A stretch of 64,000 nt of DNA. Origin: Loktanella atrilutea. GTDB taxonomy: Bacteria; Pseudomonadota; Alphaproteobacteria; Rhodobacterales; Rhodobacteraceae. The notes beneath the pieces were generated by a model, which worked only from the letters and a program-made list of their open reading frames with translations, had not been told where the DNA came from and searched no databases. The DNA lies in NCBI RefSeq assembly GCF_900128995.1, contig NZ_FQUE01000002.1:1-64000 (forward strand), read 5' to 3'. The translations under genes were made by a program, and so were the position numbers. This document shows positions 1 through 7,142 of this stretch, in pieces; the stretch's first letter is position 1, and each line of letters starts with the position of its first letter.

Positions 1-627
1 TCGAGGCCGAAGCCAACTACTATGCGCAGCGTGCCGCGCTCGATATGGTCGCATAAAGTGAAGCAAACGGTCTCCGGCAAACCCGGCGCGGTTCACCTCG
101 CCAGTAGCAAGCCAGTTGACGAGCAAGTTGCGCATACGGGCTGAGGGGATGTAGATCGTGGCGGATTTACGTGGCCCGGTGTAATGTCCAGTACCATTCA
201 TACCACCGCACCGGATGCGCGACCGGAAAAGCCACTGTACGAGTTCCGAGAGTGCATAAGCGTCTGCAAACTCCCCCTCGGCAGCGGACCCCTTTGGCAT
301 CCCAAGAAACAAGGTAATGCTTGGATTGGGGTGCTGGTCGTACAGATAGATTGCCGTCGCACAGGCAATGTAGTCGTTAACCCCTCGTGTAGTATTGGGA
401 ACGAACTTTGCGCCTGTTGTTCCCCAGTCTCCGGGAAAGCCTTCTTTGTCGTACTCTCGAAAAGCATTGCCGAATAAGCGGCTGTGTTTCGCAATCGGCC
501 CGGCAGTTGGCTGCTTTGTTTTCGGGTTAGGGTTCCATTTTCCCGCGAACTCTGGAGAAGTCGCGGCGACCCGAACTTGCCTTAAAGAACATTGATCTGG
601 CTTGCGGTTAAAGCGCAACAGTGTCAC
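1..627 (-). CDS. Unrecognised partial protein running off the left edge
   Basis: Reading the minus strand leftward there is one open frame from a stop at 631-633 to base 1, with a possible GTG start at 627. The translation has protein-like composition, including VNDYIACATAIYLYDQHPNP, ALSELVQWLFRSRIR and IYIPSARMRNLLVNWL. The last two blocks vaguely recall the C-terminal end of helicase-like phage or plasmid proteins, but I cannot name a family with confidence. No Shine-Dalgarno sequence precedes the GTG, and the upstream stop may mean that this is a 5'-truncated remnant rather than an intact gene. The forward-strand ORFs over this region look like its shadows. Confidence 0.4.
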   Translation of the reverse strand, partial: MTLLRFNRKPDQCSLRQVRVAATSPEFAGKWNPNPKTKQPTAGPIAKHSRLFGNAFREYDKEGFPGDWGTTGAKFVPNTTRGVNDYIACATAIYLYDQHPNPSITLFLGMPKGSAAEGEFADAYALSELVQWLFRSRIRCGGMNGTGHYTGPRKSATIYIPSARMRNLLVNWLATGEVNRAGFAGDRLLHFMRPYRARHAAHSSWLRPR

Positions 628-691
628 ACACTAGGGCAACACATCGAAGATTTGCACTTCTGTTTTTACGCATTTTCAATGGCTTAAATTG

Positions 692-720
692 GTGGTGGAG
701 TTCCCGATCGTCTCCACCAC
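692..720. terminator. Perfect 9-bp hairpin, possible terminator
   Basis: GTGGTGGAG (692-700) pairs with CTCCACCAC (712-720) across an 11-base loop. There is no clear T-run on either side, so termination is only a possibility. It lies between the left-edge ORF and the PRC-barrel gene, in a stretch (634-798) where I see no gene. Confidence 0.3.
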
Positions 721-798
721 TCTTATCCTAATATTCAATCTCTTGCGCGGCGGGTGCCGTCAAACCGGCGCGCCCGGTCGACGACGCATTGCGCATAC

Positions 799-828
799 GA
801 AAACGGCCGCCCCATCGGGGCGGCCGCT
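799..828 (-). terminator. Rho-independent terminator of the PRC-barrel gene
   Basis: The 10-bp stem CGGCCGCCCC / GGGGCGGCCG (804-813 and 817-826) has a 3-base loop. On the minus strand it is followed by TTTTC, the standard stem plus T-run. It lies about 20 bases past the stop of the gene ending at 849. Confidence 0.75.
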
Positions 829-848
829 TGTCGCGTTGGCAATCGCGA

Positions 849-1448
849 TCAGTTCGCTTCGTATGTCGGCATCTCGGTCAGCTGGTCCTTCGTCATACCG
901 ACGTAGGCACGCATGTCGCTGCCGTCGGCATTGGCCAGAACCTGCAGGCTCTCCAGCGGAATGGCGACCGGCTTGGCGCCCAGACCCAGAAATCCGCCTA
1001 CGTCGACGATGACGTCGGACACGCTGCCGTCGTCACCGGTGACGGGCTCGCTGACTGCGCCAACCGTGGCGCCTTCGGTGTCATAGACCGTCAGACCCGT
1101 CAGTTGATCGACGGTGACTTCGGCCACGGCAACGTCGCTGTAACCGTCCATCGTTATTGTCGGCGCAGCAACGGACATCGAATCGTTCGACGTGCCGTCG
1201 GTGGCCGGCGTCTCGGCGGCGGTCATGCCCGTATCGGTGGGCGCCGTGGCCGCGCCGGTGCTGTCGACGGACATGCTGTCGGTCGATGTACCGTCGGTCG
1301 CGGCACCTGCCGCGGTCCCGGTATCGGTTCCGGTGCTTTGTACGGACATGGAGTCCTGCGAGGTGCCGTCGGTCGCGGCACTGGTCTGGGCGGTTGCCGC
1401 GCTGGCCATGACGAGGGCGATCGCGGTGCTTGCGAGAATAGTCTTCAT
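849..1448 (-). CDS. Secreted PRC-barrel domain protein with a repeated linker
   Basis: This 199-residue protein starts at the ATG at 1448, preceded by GAGAGGAA at good spacing; the longer reading frame upstream lacks such a site. Residues 1-21 form a signal peptide ending in ATAQ, so the protein is probably periplasmic. Residues 25-93 are a low-complexity Ser/Thr/Asp linker holding three copies of ATDGTSxDSMSV (about 25-36, 50-61 and 82-93). The C-terminal half (about 98-199) has the PRC-barrel pattern: a short beta-rich fold with LTVYDTEGATVGAVSEPV and a conserved DVGGFLGLGAKPVAIPLE block. PRC-barrel proteins in alphaproteobacteria are often envelope or stress proteins; the exact role here is unknown. 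A terminator follows. Confidence 0.8.
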   Translation of the reverse strand: MKTILASTAIALVMASAATAQTSAATDGTSQDSMSVQSTGTDTGTAAGAATDGTSTDSMSVDSTGAATAPTDTGMTAAETPATDGTSNDSMSVAAPTITMDGYSDVAVAEVTVDQLTGLTVYDTEGATVGAVSEPVTGDDGSVSDVIVDVGGFLGLGAKPVAIPLESLQVLANADGSDMRAYVGMTKDQLTEMPTYEAN

Positions 1449-1584
1449 CGTTAAATTCCTCTCGGGTGTGCGAGCCTGGCGTTCCAGGTTTGCTTCTGCT
1501 GGCACAACCCGCCCCCGTCGCTGCAGGGTGCATCAACTAAGCGTTATCATGCCCGGCAGCACGAGGCCGCAGCGCCACGCCGCC

Positions 1585-2175
1585 TTACAGCCGCAGCATC
1601 GGCGTTCCCTCCTGCCAACGCCCCTTCACCAGAAACCCGCGCGACCCGACCTGCGGAAACTGCGGTTTCCAGTCGATGAACCGGTCGTTCGTCACCACCC
1701 GCAGCCGCGCCCGTACCGCATGGGCCAGCAGTGCCGGATCGGCCGGGGTGCCCCTGTCGACGACCGTCACCCGGTCGGTCGGCAACTGCAGGATGCCCGC
1801 CATCTCCGGCCCGTCGATGAAGCGGTCCGCCAGCTTGTAGCCGACGTTGGCGTCGAAATAGACGTGCGGCCGCTCTCCGCGCGCGACCAGTTCGGCCACG
1901 ACCCGTGTCAGCACCATGCGCGACGGCGTGCCGCCCCAGTGCATCACGTTGGACCCGTCCACGACGATCGTCGGCCTATCCGCCGCCTGATCGAGGCCGG
2001 TCTGATCAGGCGCCCTGCGCGGTGCTGGGCGCAGCAGCCACAGGACATCCCACAGAACGCCCCCGGCCAGCGCCACAAGCGTCACCTGCGCCAGTCGTTG
2101 CAACGCCTCCACCGGCGCCCCGCCCAGCGCCAGCAAAACGCAGAGCGTCGCCAGCGCCGCAGCTGCGGGCATCAT
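1585..2175 (-). CDS. Membrane-anchored NYN / Zc3h12a-like ribonuclease
   Basis: This 196-residue protein begins with about 50 hydrophobic residues (one or two membrane segments, ending near VLWLLRP). A PIN-like NYN domain of the RNase_Zc3h12a type follows, from about residue 68: TIVVDGSNVMHW carries the first acidic metal ligand (D in VDGSN), HVYFDANVGYK the second, and VVTNDRFIDW the third acidic cluster. These domains cut single-stranded RNA in other systems; the substrate here is unknown. Its ATG lies only four bases past the tauC stop, so it is probably co-transcribed with tauABC, though a functional link to taurine is not evident. Confidence is good for the fold and lower for the role. 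Confidence 0.75.
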   Translation of the reverse strand: MMPAAAALATLCVLLALGGAPVEALQRLAQVTLVALAGGVLWDVLWLLRPAPRRAPDQTGLDQAADRPTIVVDGSNVMHWGGTPSRMVLTRVVAELVARGERPHVYFDANVGYKLADRFIDGPEMAGILQLPTDRVTVVDRGTPADPALLAHAVRARLRVVTNDRFIDWKPQFPQVGSRGFLVKGRWQEGTPMLRL

Positions 2176-2179
2176 GGGA

Positions 2180-3514
2180 TCAGCCCTTGCCCTTCCATGG
2201 CACCATCAGGCGTTCAAGCCAGCGGATGCCAAGGTCGATGGTGAAGCCGACGATACCGATGACGATCACGCCCATCAGGACGATGTCGGTATTCTGGAAC
2301 TTCGACGCGACCATGATCATCATGCCCACGCCGGTCTGCGCCGCGACCAGCTCTGCCGCGACGACCGTGCCCCAGCAGACCCCCATCGCCACCCGTGCGC
2401 CGGTGAAGATCTCGGGCAGGGAATTCGGGATGATGACATGCCGCATCACCTGCCACTTCGACGCGCCCAGCGAATAGGCCGCGTGGACCTTCGAAATCCG
2501 CACCCCCGACACGCCGGACCGCGCGGCGATCGCCATGATCCAGAGGGCCGCAAGGAACAGCAGGATGATCTTGCCGGTCTCTCCGATGCCGGCCCAGATG
2601 ATGACCAGTGGGATCAGTGCCAGTGGCGGCACCGGGCGCATGAATTCCACGATCGGGTCGAACCAGCCGCGGAACCAGTCGCTCAGTCCCATGGCATAAC
2701 CCAGCGGTATGCCCACCAGCGCCCCCAGCAGAAAGCCCACGACCACCCGGAACAGGGAATAGCCCAGATGCTCCCACAGGCTCGCGCCGCGGAATCCGTC
2801 GCGGGCGATGGTCACGGCCTGCGACCAGACCGCCTCCGGCGGCGGCAGCCAGATCGGCTCCATCTGCCAGCCGGCAGAGGGGGCGATGTTCAGCGTGCCC
2901 TTCGGGGTCATCAGAACGTGACCAAAGCCCGTCCGGACCGCCCCGCCCGGCGCGATGGGGCTGCCGTCGATCGCCGTGATCTCCGCCCCGTCGTCGCGGG
3001 TGATCTCGTCATTGTCCGACACCCGCAACAACGCGCTGCGGAACATGCCGATGGCGATGGAATCGTTGCGCGCGATGCCCGTGCCGGGATCGACCTCTGG
3101 ATCGGCGGTGGTGACATCCGCGGGATGGACCAGCACCGTCACGGTCGCATCGTCGGTCGCCCCGTCCGGCCCGGTCAGGGTATAGTCGAAGGTTGCCGTG
3201 CCCTGAAACGGCCCCGGCATGTGCAGAAACCCCGGCAGCAGCCTGGACCCCGTAAAGGCGCCCCACAGCACGAAGATCAGAACGATGCTGATGACAGACG
3301 CGACGGTGTTCGAGGCCACCGCCGATTCGTCGCCGAACTTCACGGTCTTCAGACTGCCGTAGTCGTGCCTGGGCCGCAGCAGGCGCTTTACACCGGACCA
3401 GACCACCATCAGCAGAAGGATCAGCGCGACGTAGGCCAGGATATAGGGCAGCGCCGTGCCGACAGCCGTCAGCACCGTCAGCAACTCGCCCCAAAGGTTC
3501 GCGATCACCTGCAT
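2180..3514 (-). CDS. tauC: Taurine ABC transporter permease TauC, extended form
   Basis: This is an inner-membrane permease of the BPD_transp_1 (SsuC/TauC) family, 444 residues from the ATG at 3514. That start overlaps the tauB stop as TGATG. The family core lies in about residues 245-440 and has the EAA-type loop AAYSLGASKWQVMRHVIIPNSLPEI. The N-terminal half is extra compared with the roughly 275-residue E. coli TauC: a hydrophobic segment near residues 15-40, a second near 75-90, then about 130 mostly polar residues (about 100-235) that probably fold outside the membrane. It is the middle gene of tauABC. Taurine specificity is inferred from the neighbouring tpa and xsc. Confidence 0.88.
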   Translation of the reverse strand: MQVIANLWGELLTVLTAVGTALPYILAYVALILLLMVVWSGVKRLLRPRHDYGSLKTVKFGDESAVASNTVASVISIVLIFVLWGAFTGSRLLPGFLHMPGPFQGTATFDYTLTGPDGATDDATVTVLVHPADVTTADPEVDPGTGIARNDSIAIGMFRSALLRVSDNDEITRDDGAEITAIDGSPIAPGGAVRTGFGHVLMTPKGTLNIAPSAGWQMEPIWLPPPEAVWSQAVTIARDGFRGASLWEHLGYSLFRVVVGFLLGALVGIPLGYAMGLSDWFRGWFDPIVEFMRPVPPLALIPLVIIWAGIGETGKIILLFLAALWIMAIAARSGVSGVRISKVHAAYSLGASKWQVMRHVIIPNSLPEIFTGARVAMGVCWGTVVAAELVAAQTGVGMMIMVASKFQNTDIVLMGVIVIGIVGFTIDLGIRWLERLMVPWKGKG

Positions 3515-4320
3515 CAGACGGGTTCCCCGGCGCTGCCCATGATCTCTTCCTCCATGTTCCAGATCATCGACAGGATCTCCTCGCGCGTTTCTGCGAACCG
3601 CGGGTCCTTCTTGACCTCGCGCAGGTCGCGGCCCACGCCCATGTCGGCAAAGGGCAGATTGTATTCCTTGTGGATGCGCCCCGGTCGGGGCGCCATGACG
3701 ATCAACCGCTCGCCCAGCAGCAGCGCCTCCTCGACCGAGTGGGTAATGAGGACGATCGTCTTGCCCGTCTCCTTCCACAGCTTCAGGACTAGACCCTGCA
3801 TCTTCTCGCGCGTCAGCGCATCAAGCGCACCCAGCGGCTCGTCCATCAGGATCACGTCAGGCTCGTTCGCCAGACACCGGGCCAGCGCCACGCGCTGCTG
3901 CATCCCGCCGGACAGTTCGTAGACTGCCTTTTCCTTGAAATCCCGCAGCCCGACGACATCGAGCAGGTGATCCACGATCTCCCTCTTCGGCTTCGCCTTC
4001 ATCCCCTTCATGCGGGGCCCGAAGCCGACGTTCTCGCGCACGTTCATCCATTCGAACAGCGCGCCCTGCTGGAACACCATGCCCCGGTCCGGGCCCGGCC
4101 CGGTGACGCGGCTGCCGTTCAGGGTGATCCTGCCTTCCGTCGGGGCCAGAAAGCCCGCCACGATGTTCAGCAATGTCGTCTTGCCGCAGCCGGACGGCCC
4201 CAGCACGCTCAGCAACTCGCCCGGTTTCAGGTCGATGCTGACGTCCTTCAAGGCCTGAACCGAACCGCCGTCCGGCAGGTCGAAGCGCATGGACAGGTTT
4301 TCGATGTGCAGACCGGCCAT
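3514..4320 (-). CDS. tauB: Taurine ABC transporter ATP-binding protein TauB
   Basis: This 268-residue nucleotide-binding subunit has Walker A GPSGCGKT at residues 41-48, signature LSGGMQQR and Walker B VILMDEPLGALD, followed by the H-loop ITHS. I chose the ATG at 4320 because AAGGAG stands six to seven bases upstream; an upstream in-frame ATG at 4335 has no such site. The sequence matches the nitrate/sulfonate/taurine (NrtD/SsuB/TauB) ATPase type. A GC-rich stem-loop separates it from tauA, and its stop overlaps the tauC start. Confidence 0.92.
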   Translation of the reverse strand: MAGLHIENLSMRFDLPDGGSVQALKDVSIDLKPGELLSVLGPSGCGKTTLLNIVAGFLAPTEGRITLNGSRVTGPGPDRGMVFQQGALFEWMNVRENVGFGPRMKGMKAKPKREIVDHLLDVVGLRDFKEKAVYELSGGMQQRVALARCLANEPDVILMDEPLGALDALTREKMQGLVLKLWKETGKTIVLITHSVEEALLLGERLIVMAPRPGRIHKEYNLPFADMGVGRDLREVKKDPRFAETREEILSMIWNMEEEIMGSAGEPV

Positions 4321-4341
4321 GGCAGTCTCCTTCAAAACAAA

Positions 4342-4371
4342 GGCGGCGCGCGGACAGGGCCGCGCGCCGCC
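4342..4371 (-). other. Stem-loop between tauA and tauB
   Basis: A perfect 12-bp GC stem (GGCGGCGCGCGG / CCGCGCGCCGCC) with a six-base loop fills the gap after tauA. No T-run follows it on the minus strand. Such hairpins behind binding-protein genes usually stabilise the upstream mRNA or partly terminate it, giving more binding protein than transporter; that role is inferred here. Confidence 0.6.
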
Positions 4372-4378
4372 ATACGGA

Positions 4379-5383
4379 TTACATGCCTTCGGCGGCCTGC
4401 AGCGGCCCTGTGTTCACCGCCGCCGTATAATCGTCCAGCGCCGACGGGATCGACCCGGCATCGACGAAGACCTGCGCCACGCCCTTCATGAACTCCGCCG
4501 CATTGCCGCCCAGCCACTTCTGGCTCAGCTGGTCCTCGATGCTGGGGAAGGTGAAGGTCGACATGAAATCGCGCACCGCCGCCTCGTCCATGCCGCTGTC
4601 CTGCGCGATCACGGGGACCATCTCCTCGACCGCCGCGCCGGAATTCCAGTCGGCATTGGCCTTGGCCGTCACCGACAGGAACTTCGCCACCAGCTCCGGG
4701 TTCTCGGCAACGAAGGCGGCGGGGGCAGAGGTGACGTCGAAGACGAGGATGCCAAGCTCGGTCTTCTCGTCACCGGTCAGCAGCACGTTGCCGTATTCCA
4801 TTGCCGTCCGCAGCGACCCGCCGTAGCCGCACATCATGTCCACCGACCCCTGCGCCAGCGCAGCCGCGCCCTCGGGCGGCGCCATGTCCACGACCTCCAT
4901 GCCCGCCGGATCGACGCCGAAGTGGTCCATCTGCTTAAGGAAGCCGTAATGCGCCGCCGTCCCCAGCGGCACCGCGACCTTCTTGCCGGCAAGCTCTCCG
5001 GCACTGTCCTTGTCGATCTCCAGCCCCGCCGCCACGACGCAGTTGTCGTTGTCGGCATAGCTCACGGCCACGTCCAGCACCTGCAGGTCCTGCCCGGCGC
5101 TCGCCGCGATCACGAAGGGCGGCACGCCCTGACTGACCGAGATCTGCACGTCACCCGACGCCATCGCGGCGGACATCGCGGTGCCGGTGTCAAAGCTGAC
5201 CCAGTTCACCTTCATGCCCAGCACCTCGTCATAGGTGCCCTGCACCTTGGCGTATTCGAAAGGCATCGGCCATTCGAGGAAATAGCCCACCGTCAGCTCG
5301 CTCGCGGCCTGCGCCATGGCCTGACCGCCCGTCAGCAGCGCCAGCGCGCCGGTGGCGCCCATCATCGTCGTCCTGATCTTCAT
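4379..5383 (-). CDS. tauA: Taurine-binding periplasmic protein TauA
   Basis: This 334-residue substrate-binding protein of the TauA/SsuA type has an N-terminal signal peptide (about residues 1-27, ending AMAQAA). The mature part begins ELTVGYFLEWPMPFEYAK and carries DTGTAMSAAMASGDVQI and SQGVPPF, which match TauA-family ligand-pocket segments. The ATG at 5383 follows GGGAG. A much longer in-frame reading extends upstream through the antisense of tpa, but it has no support. It is the first gene of tauABC(-NYN) and is divergent from tpa. A 264-bp gap separates them and should hold both promoters. Confidence 0.92.
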   Translation of the reverse strand: MKIRTTMMGATGALALLTGGQAMAQAASELTVGYFLEWPMPFEYAKVQGTYDEVLGMKVNWVSFDTGTAMSAAMASGDVQISVSQGVPPFVIAASAGQDLQVLDVAVSYADNDNCVVAAGLEIDKDSAGELAGKKVAVPLGTAAHYGFLKQMDHFGVDPAGMEVVDMAPPEGAAALAQGSVDMMCGYGGSLRTAMEYGNVLLTGDEKTELGILVFDVTSAPAAFVAENPELVAKFLSVTAKANADWNSGAAVEEMVPVIAQDSGMDEAAVRDFMSTFTFPSIEDQLSQKWLGGNAAEFMKGVAQVFVDAGSIPSALDDYTAAVNTGPLQAAEGM

Positions 5384-5647
5384 CCGTCGTCTCCCGGTTG
5401 GTTGCGCCCCCGCGTCGGGGCATGGACCGGACGGGTGCATCCCGCCTCTCGCGTGACAACTAATCACAGGCCACCCCGGTCTGACCAGAGCACAGGTGTC
5501 ACCGCCCCCCCGTGTCGCGAACCGGCCGCCAGCGGTCGTGCCACGTGCCGCAAAATCCGGCGTGCGGATGCAATCTCTTGCCAAAGGCGGATGGCCCGGC
5601 CAAGAGTGGAAGGTGTCGCCGCAGCCCTCTGAACCCGGATTTGCCAA
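5384..5647. promoter_or_regulatory. Divergent tauA / tpa control region
   Basis: The 264-bp gap between the divergently transcribed tauABC and tpa-xsc-soe series contains no convincing ORF. It must carry both promoters by position. I do not see clear consensus -35/-10 pairs or an unambiguous repeated operator. No MocR-type tauR gene is adjacent, so the regulator is not identifiable from this window. Confidence 0.45.
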
Positions 5648-7030
5648 ATGAACCAGCACGCCCTGTCGAACGATCCCGCCGCCGTCATCGCAGCCGACCG
5701 CGCCCACGTCTGGCATCACCTGATCCAGCACAAGCCGTTCGAGACGATCGATCCCCGCATCATCGTCGAGGGCAAAGGTCTTCGCGTCTGGGACATCAAG
5801 GGGCGCGAACACATCGACGCCGTGTCCGGCGCGGTCTGGACCGTCAATGTGGGCTACGGCCGCAAGCGGATCGCCGATGCGGTCGCCGCACAGCTCACAA
5901 AGATGTGCTTCTTCGCCGGCGCCTCGGGCACCATCCCCGGCGCGCAATTCGCAGAGCTTCTGATCGACAAGATGCCGGGCCTCGACCGCGTCTACTACGC
6001 CAATTCCGGGTCCGAGGCGAACGAGAAGGCCTTCAAGATGGTGCGCCAGATCGCGCACAAGCACCACGGCGGCCGCAAGCACAAGATCCTGTTCCGCGAA
6101 CGCGACTATCACGGAACGACGATCACCAACCTCTCCGCCGGCGGCCAGCAAGAGCGCAACGCCCAGTACGGCCCCTACACGCCCGGCTTCGTGCAGGTGC
6201 CGCATTGCCTGGAATACCGCCGGCAGGACGGGCTGACCGACGACGACTACGGCATCCGCGCCGCCGACGCGATCGAAGAGGTGATCCTGCGTGAAGGTCC
6301 CGACACGGTGGGCGCGCTCTGCCTCGAACCCATCACCGCAGGCGGCGGCATCGTGACCCCGCCGAAAGGCTACTGGGACCGCGTGCAGGAGATCTGCCGC
6401 AAGTACGACATCCTGCTGCACATCGACGAGGTCGTCTGCGGCCTCGGGCGCACCGGCACCTGGTTCGGCTACCAGCAGTACGGCGTGCAGCCCGACATCG
6501 TGACGATGGCCAAGGGCGTCGCCTCCGGCTACGCCGCGATCTCCTGCTGCGTCACTACTGACGCGGTGTTCGAGCAGTTCAAGGACGACACCGATCCCCT
6601 GTCCTACTTCCGCGACATCTCGACCTTCGGCGGCTGCACCGCCGGCCCGACGGCCGCGATCGAGAACATGGCGATCATCGAGGAGGAGGGCCTGCTCGCC
6701 AACTCCGCCGCTATGGGCATCCACCTCAAGAACAACCTGCACGCTCTGATGGACAAGCACGCCGTCATCGGCGACGTCCGCGGCCAGGGCCTCTTTTGCG
6801 GCGCGGAACTCGTGACCGATCGCGGCACCAAGGACCCGCTTAACGAAAAGCAGGTCGGCGCCATTGTCGCCGACTGCATGGCGCAGGGCGTCATCATCGG
6901 GGCCACGAACCGCTCGGTCCCGGGTTTCAACAACACGCTTCTGTTCGCCCCAGCCCTGATCGCCACCACCGACGACATCGACCAGATCACAGACGCCGTA
7001 GACCGCGCCCTGACCCGCGTTCTGGGCTGA
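5648..7030 (+). CDS. tpa: Taurine--pyruvate aminotransferase
   Basis: This 460-residue fold-type I, class III aminotransferase transfers the amino group of taurine to pyruvate, giving sulfoacetaldehyde and alanine. The PLP-binding features are visible: ANSGSEANEKAF near 118-129, LLHIDEVVCGLGRTG with the PLP aspartate D260, and MAKGVASGYA with the Schiff-base lysine K289. Length and the N-terminal HVWHHLIQHKP block fit Tpa. It begins the plus-strand taurine series and is separated from xsc by a hairpin repeat. Together with xsc it defines the pathway, so confidence is high. Confidence 0.93.
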   Translation: MNQHALSNDPAAVIAADRAHVWHHLIQHKPFETIDPRIIVEGKGLRVWDIKGREHIDAVSGAVWTVNVGYGRKRIADAVAAQLTKMCFFAGASGTIPGAQFAELLIDKMPGLDRVYYANSGSEANEKAFKMVRQIAHKHHGGRKHKILFRERDYHGTTITNLSAGGQQERNAQYGPYTPGFVQVPHCLEYRRQDGLTDDDYGIRAADAIEEVILREGPDTVGALCLEPITAGGGIVTPPKGYWDRVQEICRKYDILLHIDEVVCGLGRTGTWFGYQQYGVQPDIVTMAKGVASGYAAISCCVTTDAVFEQFKDDTDPLSYFRDISTFGGCTAGPTAAIENMAIIEEEGLLANSAAMGIHLKNNLHALMDKHAVIGDVRGQGLFCGAELVTDRGTKDPLNEKQVGAIVADCMAQGVIIGATNRSVPGFNNTLLFAPALIATTDDIDQITDAVDRALTRVLG

Positions 7031-7040
7031 TCTTCTTCTC

Positions 7041-7100
7041 GTCGAAAATACCTCGGGGTTCGGGGCAGAGCCCCGAGCCGATTTTTCCAGAAAAATCGGA
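7041..7100. repeat. Double-hairpin intergenic repeat, copy 1
   Basis: The segment contains TCGGGGC-aga-GCCCCGA (7061-7077) followed by CCGATTTTTC-ca-GAAAAATCGG (7079-7100), preceded by GTCGAAAATACCTCGGGG. The same parts recur at 14295-14362 and, reversed, at 16039-16099. It fills the tpa-xsc gap and could act as a terminator or an mRNA 3' stabiliser. Confidence 0.75.
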
Positions 7101-7142
7101 GGACCGCCCCGCTTCACCCGCCACACGCAAGGATCCAGACCG

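Noticed and set aside
3-56. Plus-strand frame ending at 54-56 that could be a gene's last codons
   Set aside because: Only 17 codons are visible, and the minus strand is open throughout with a better protein-like frame.
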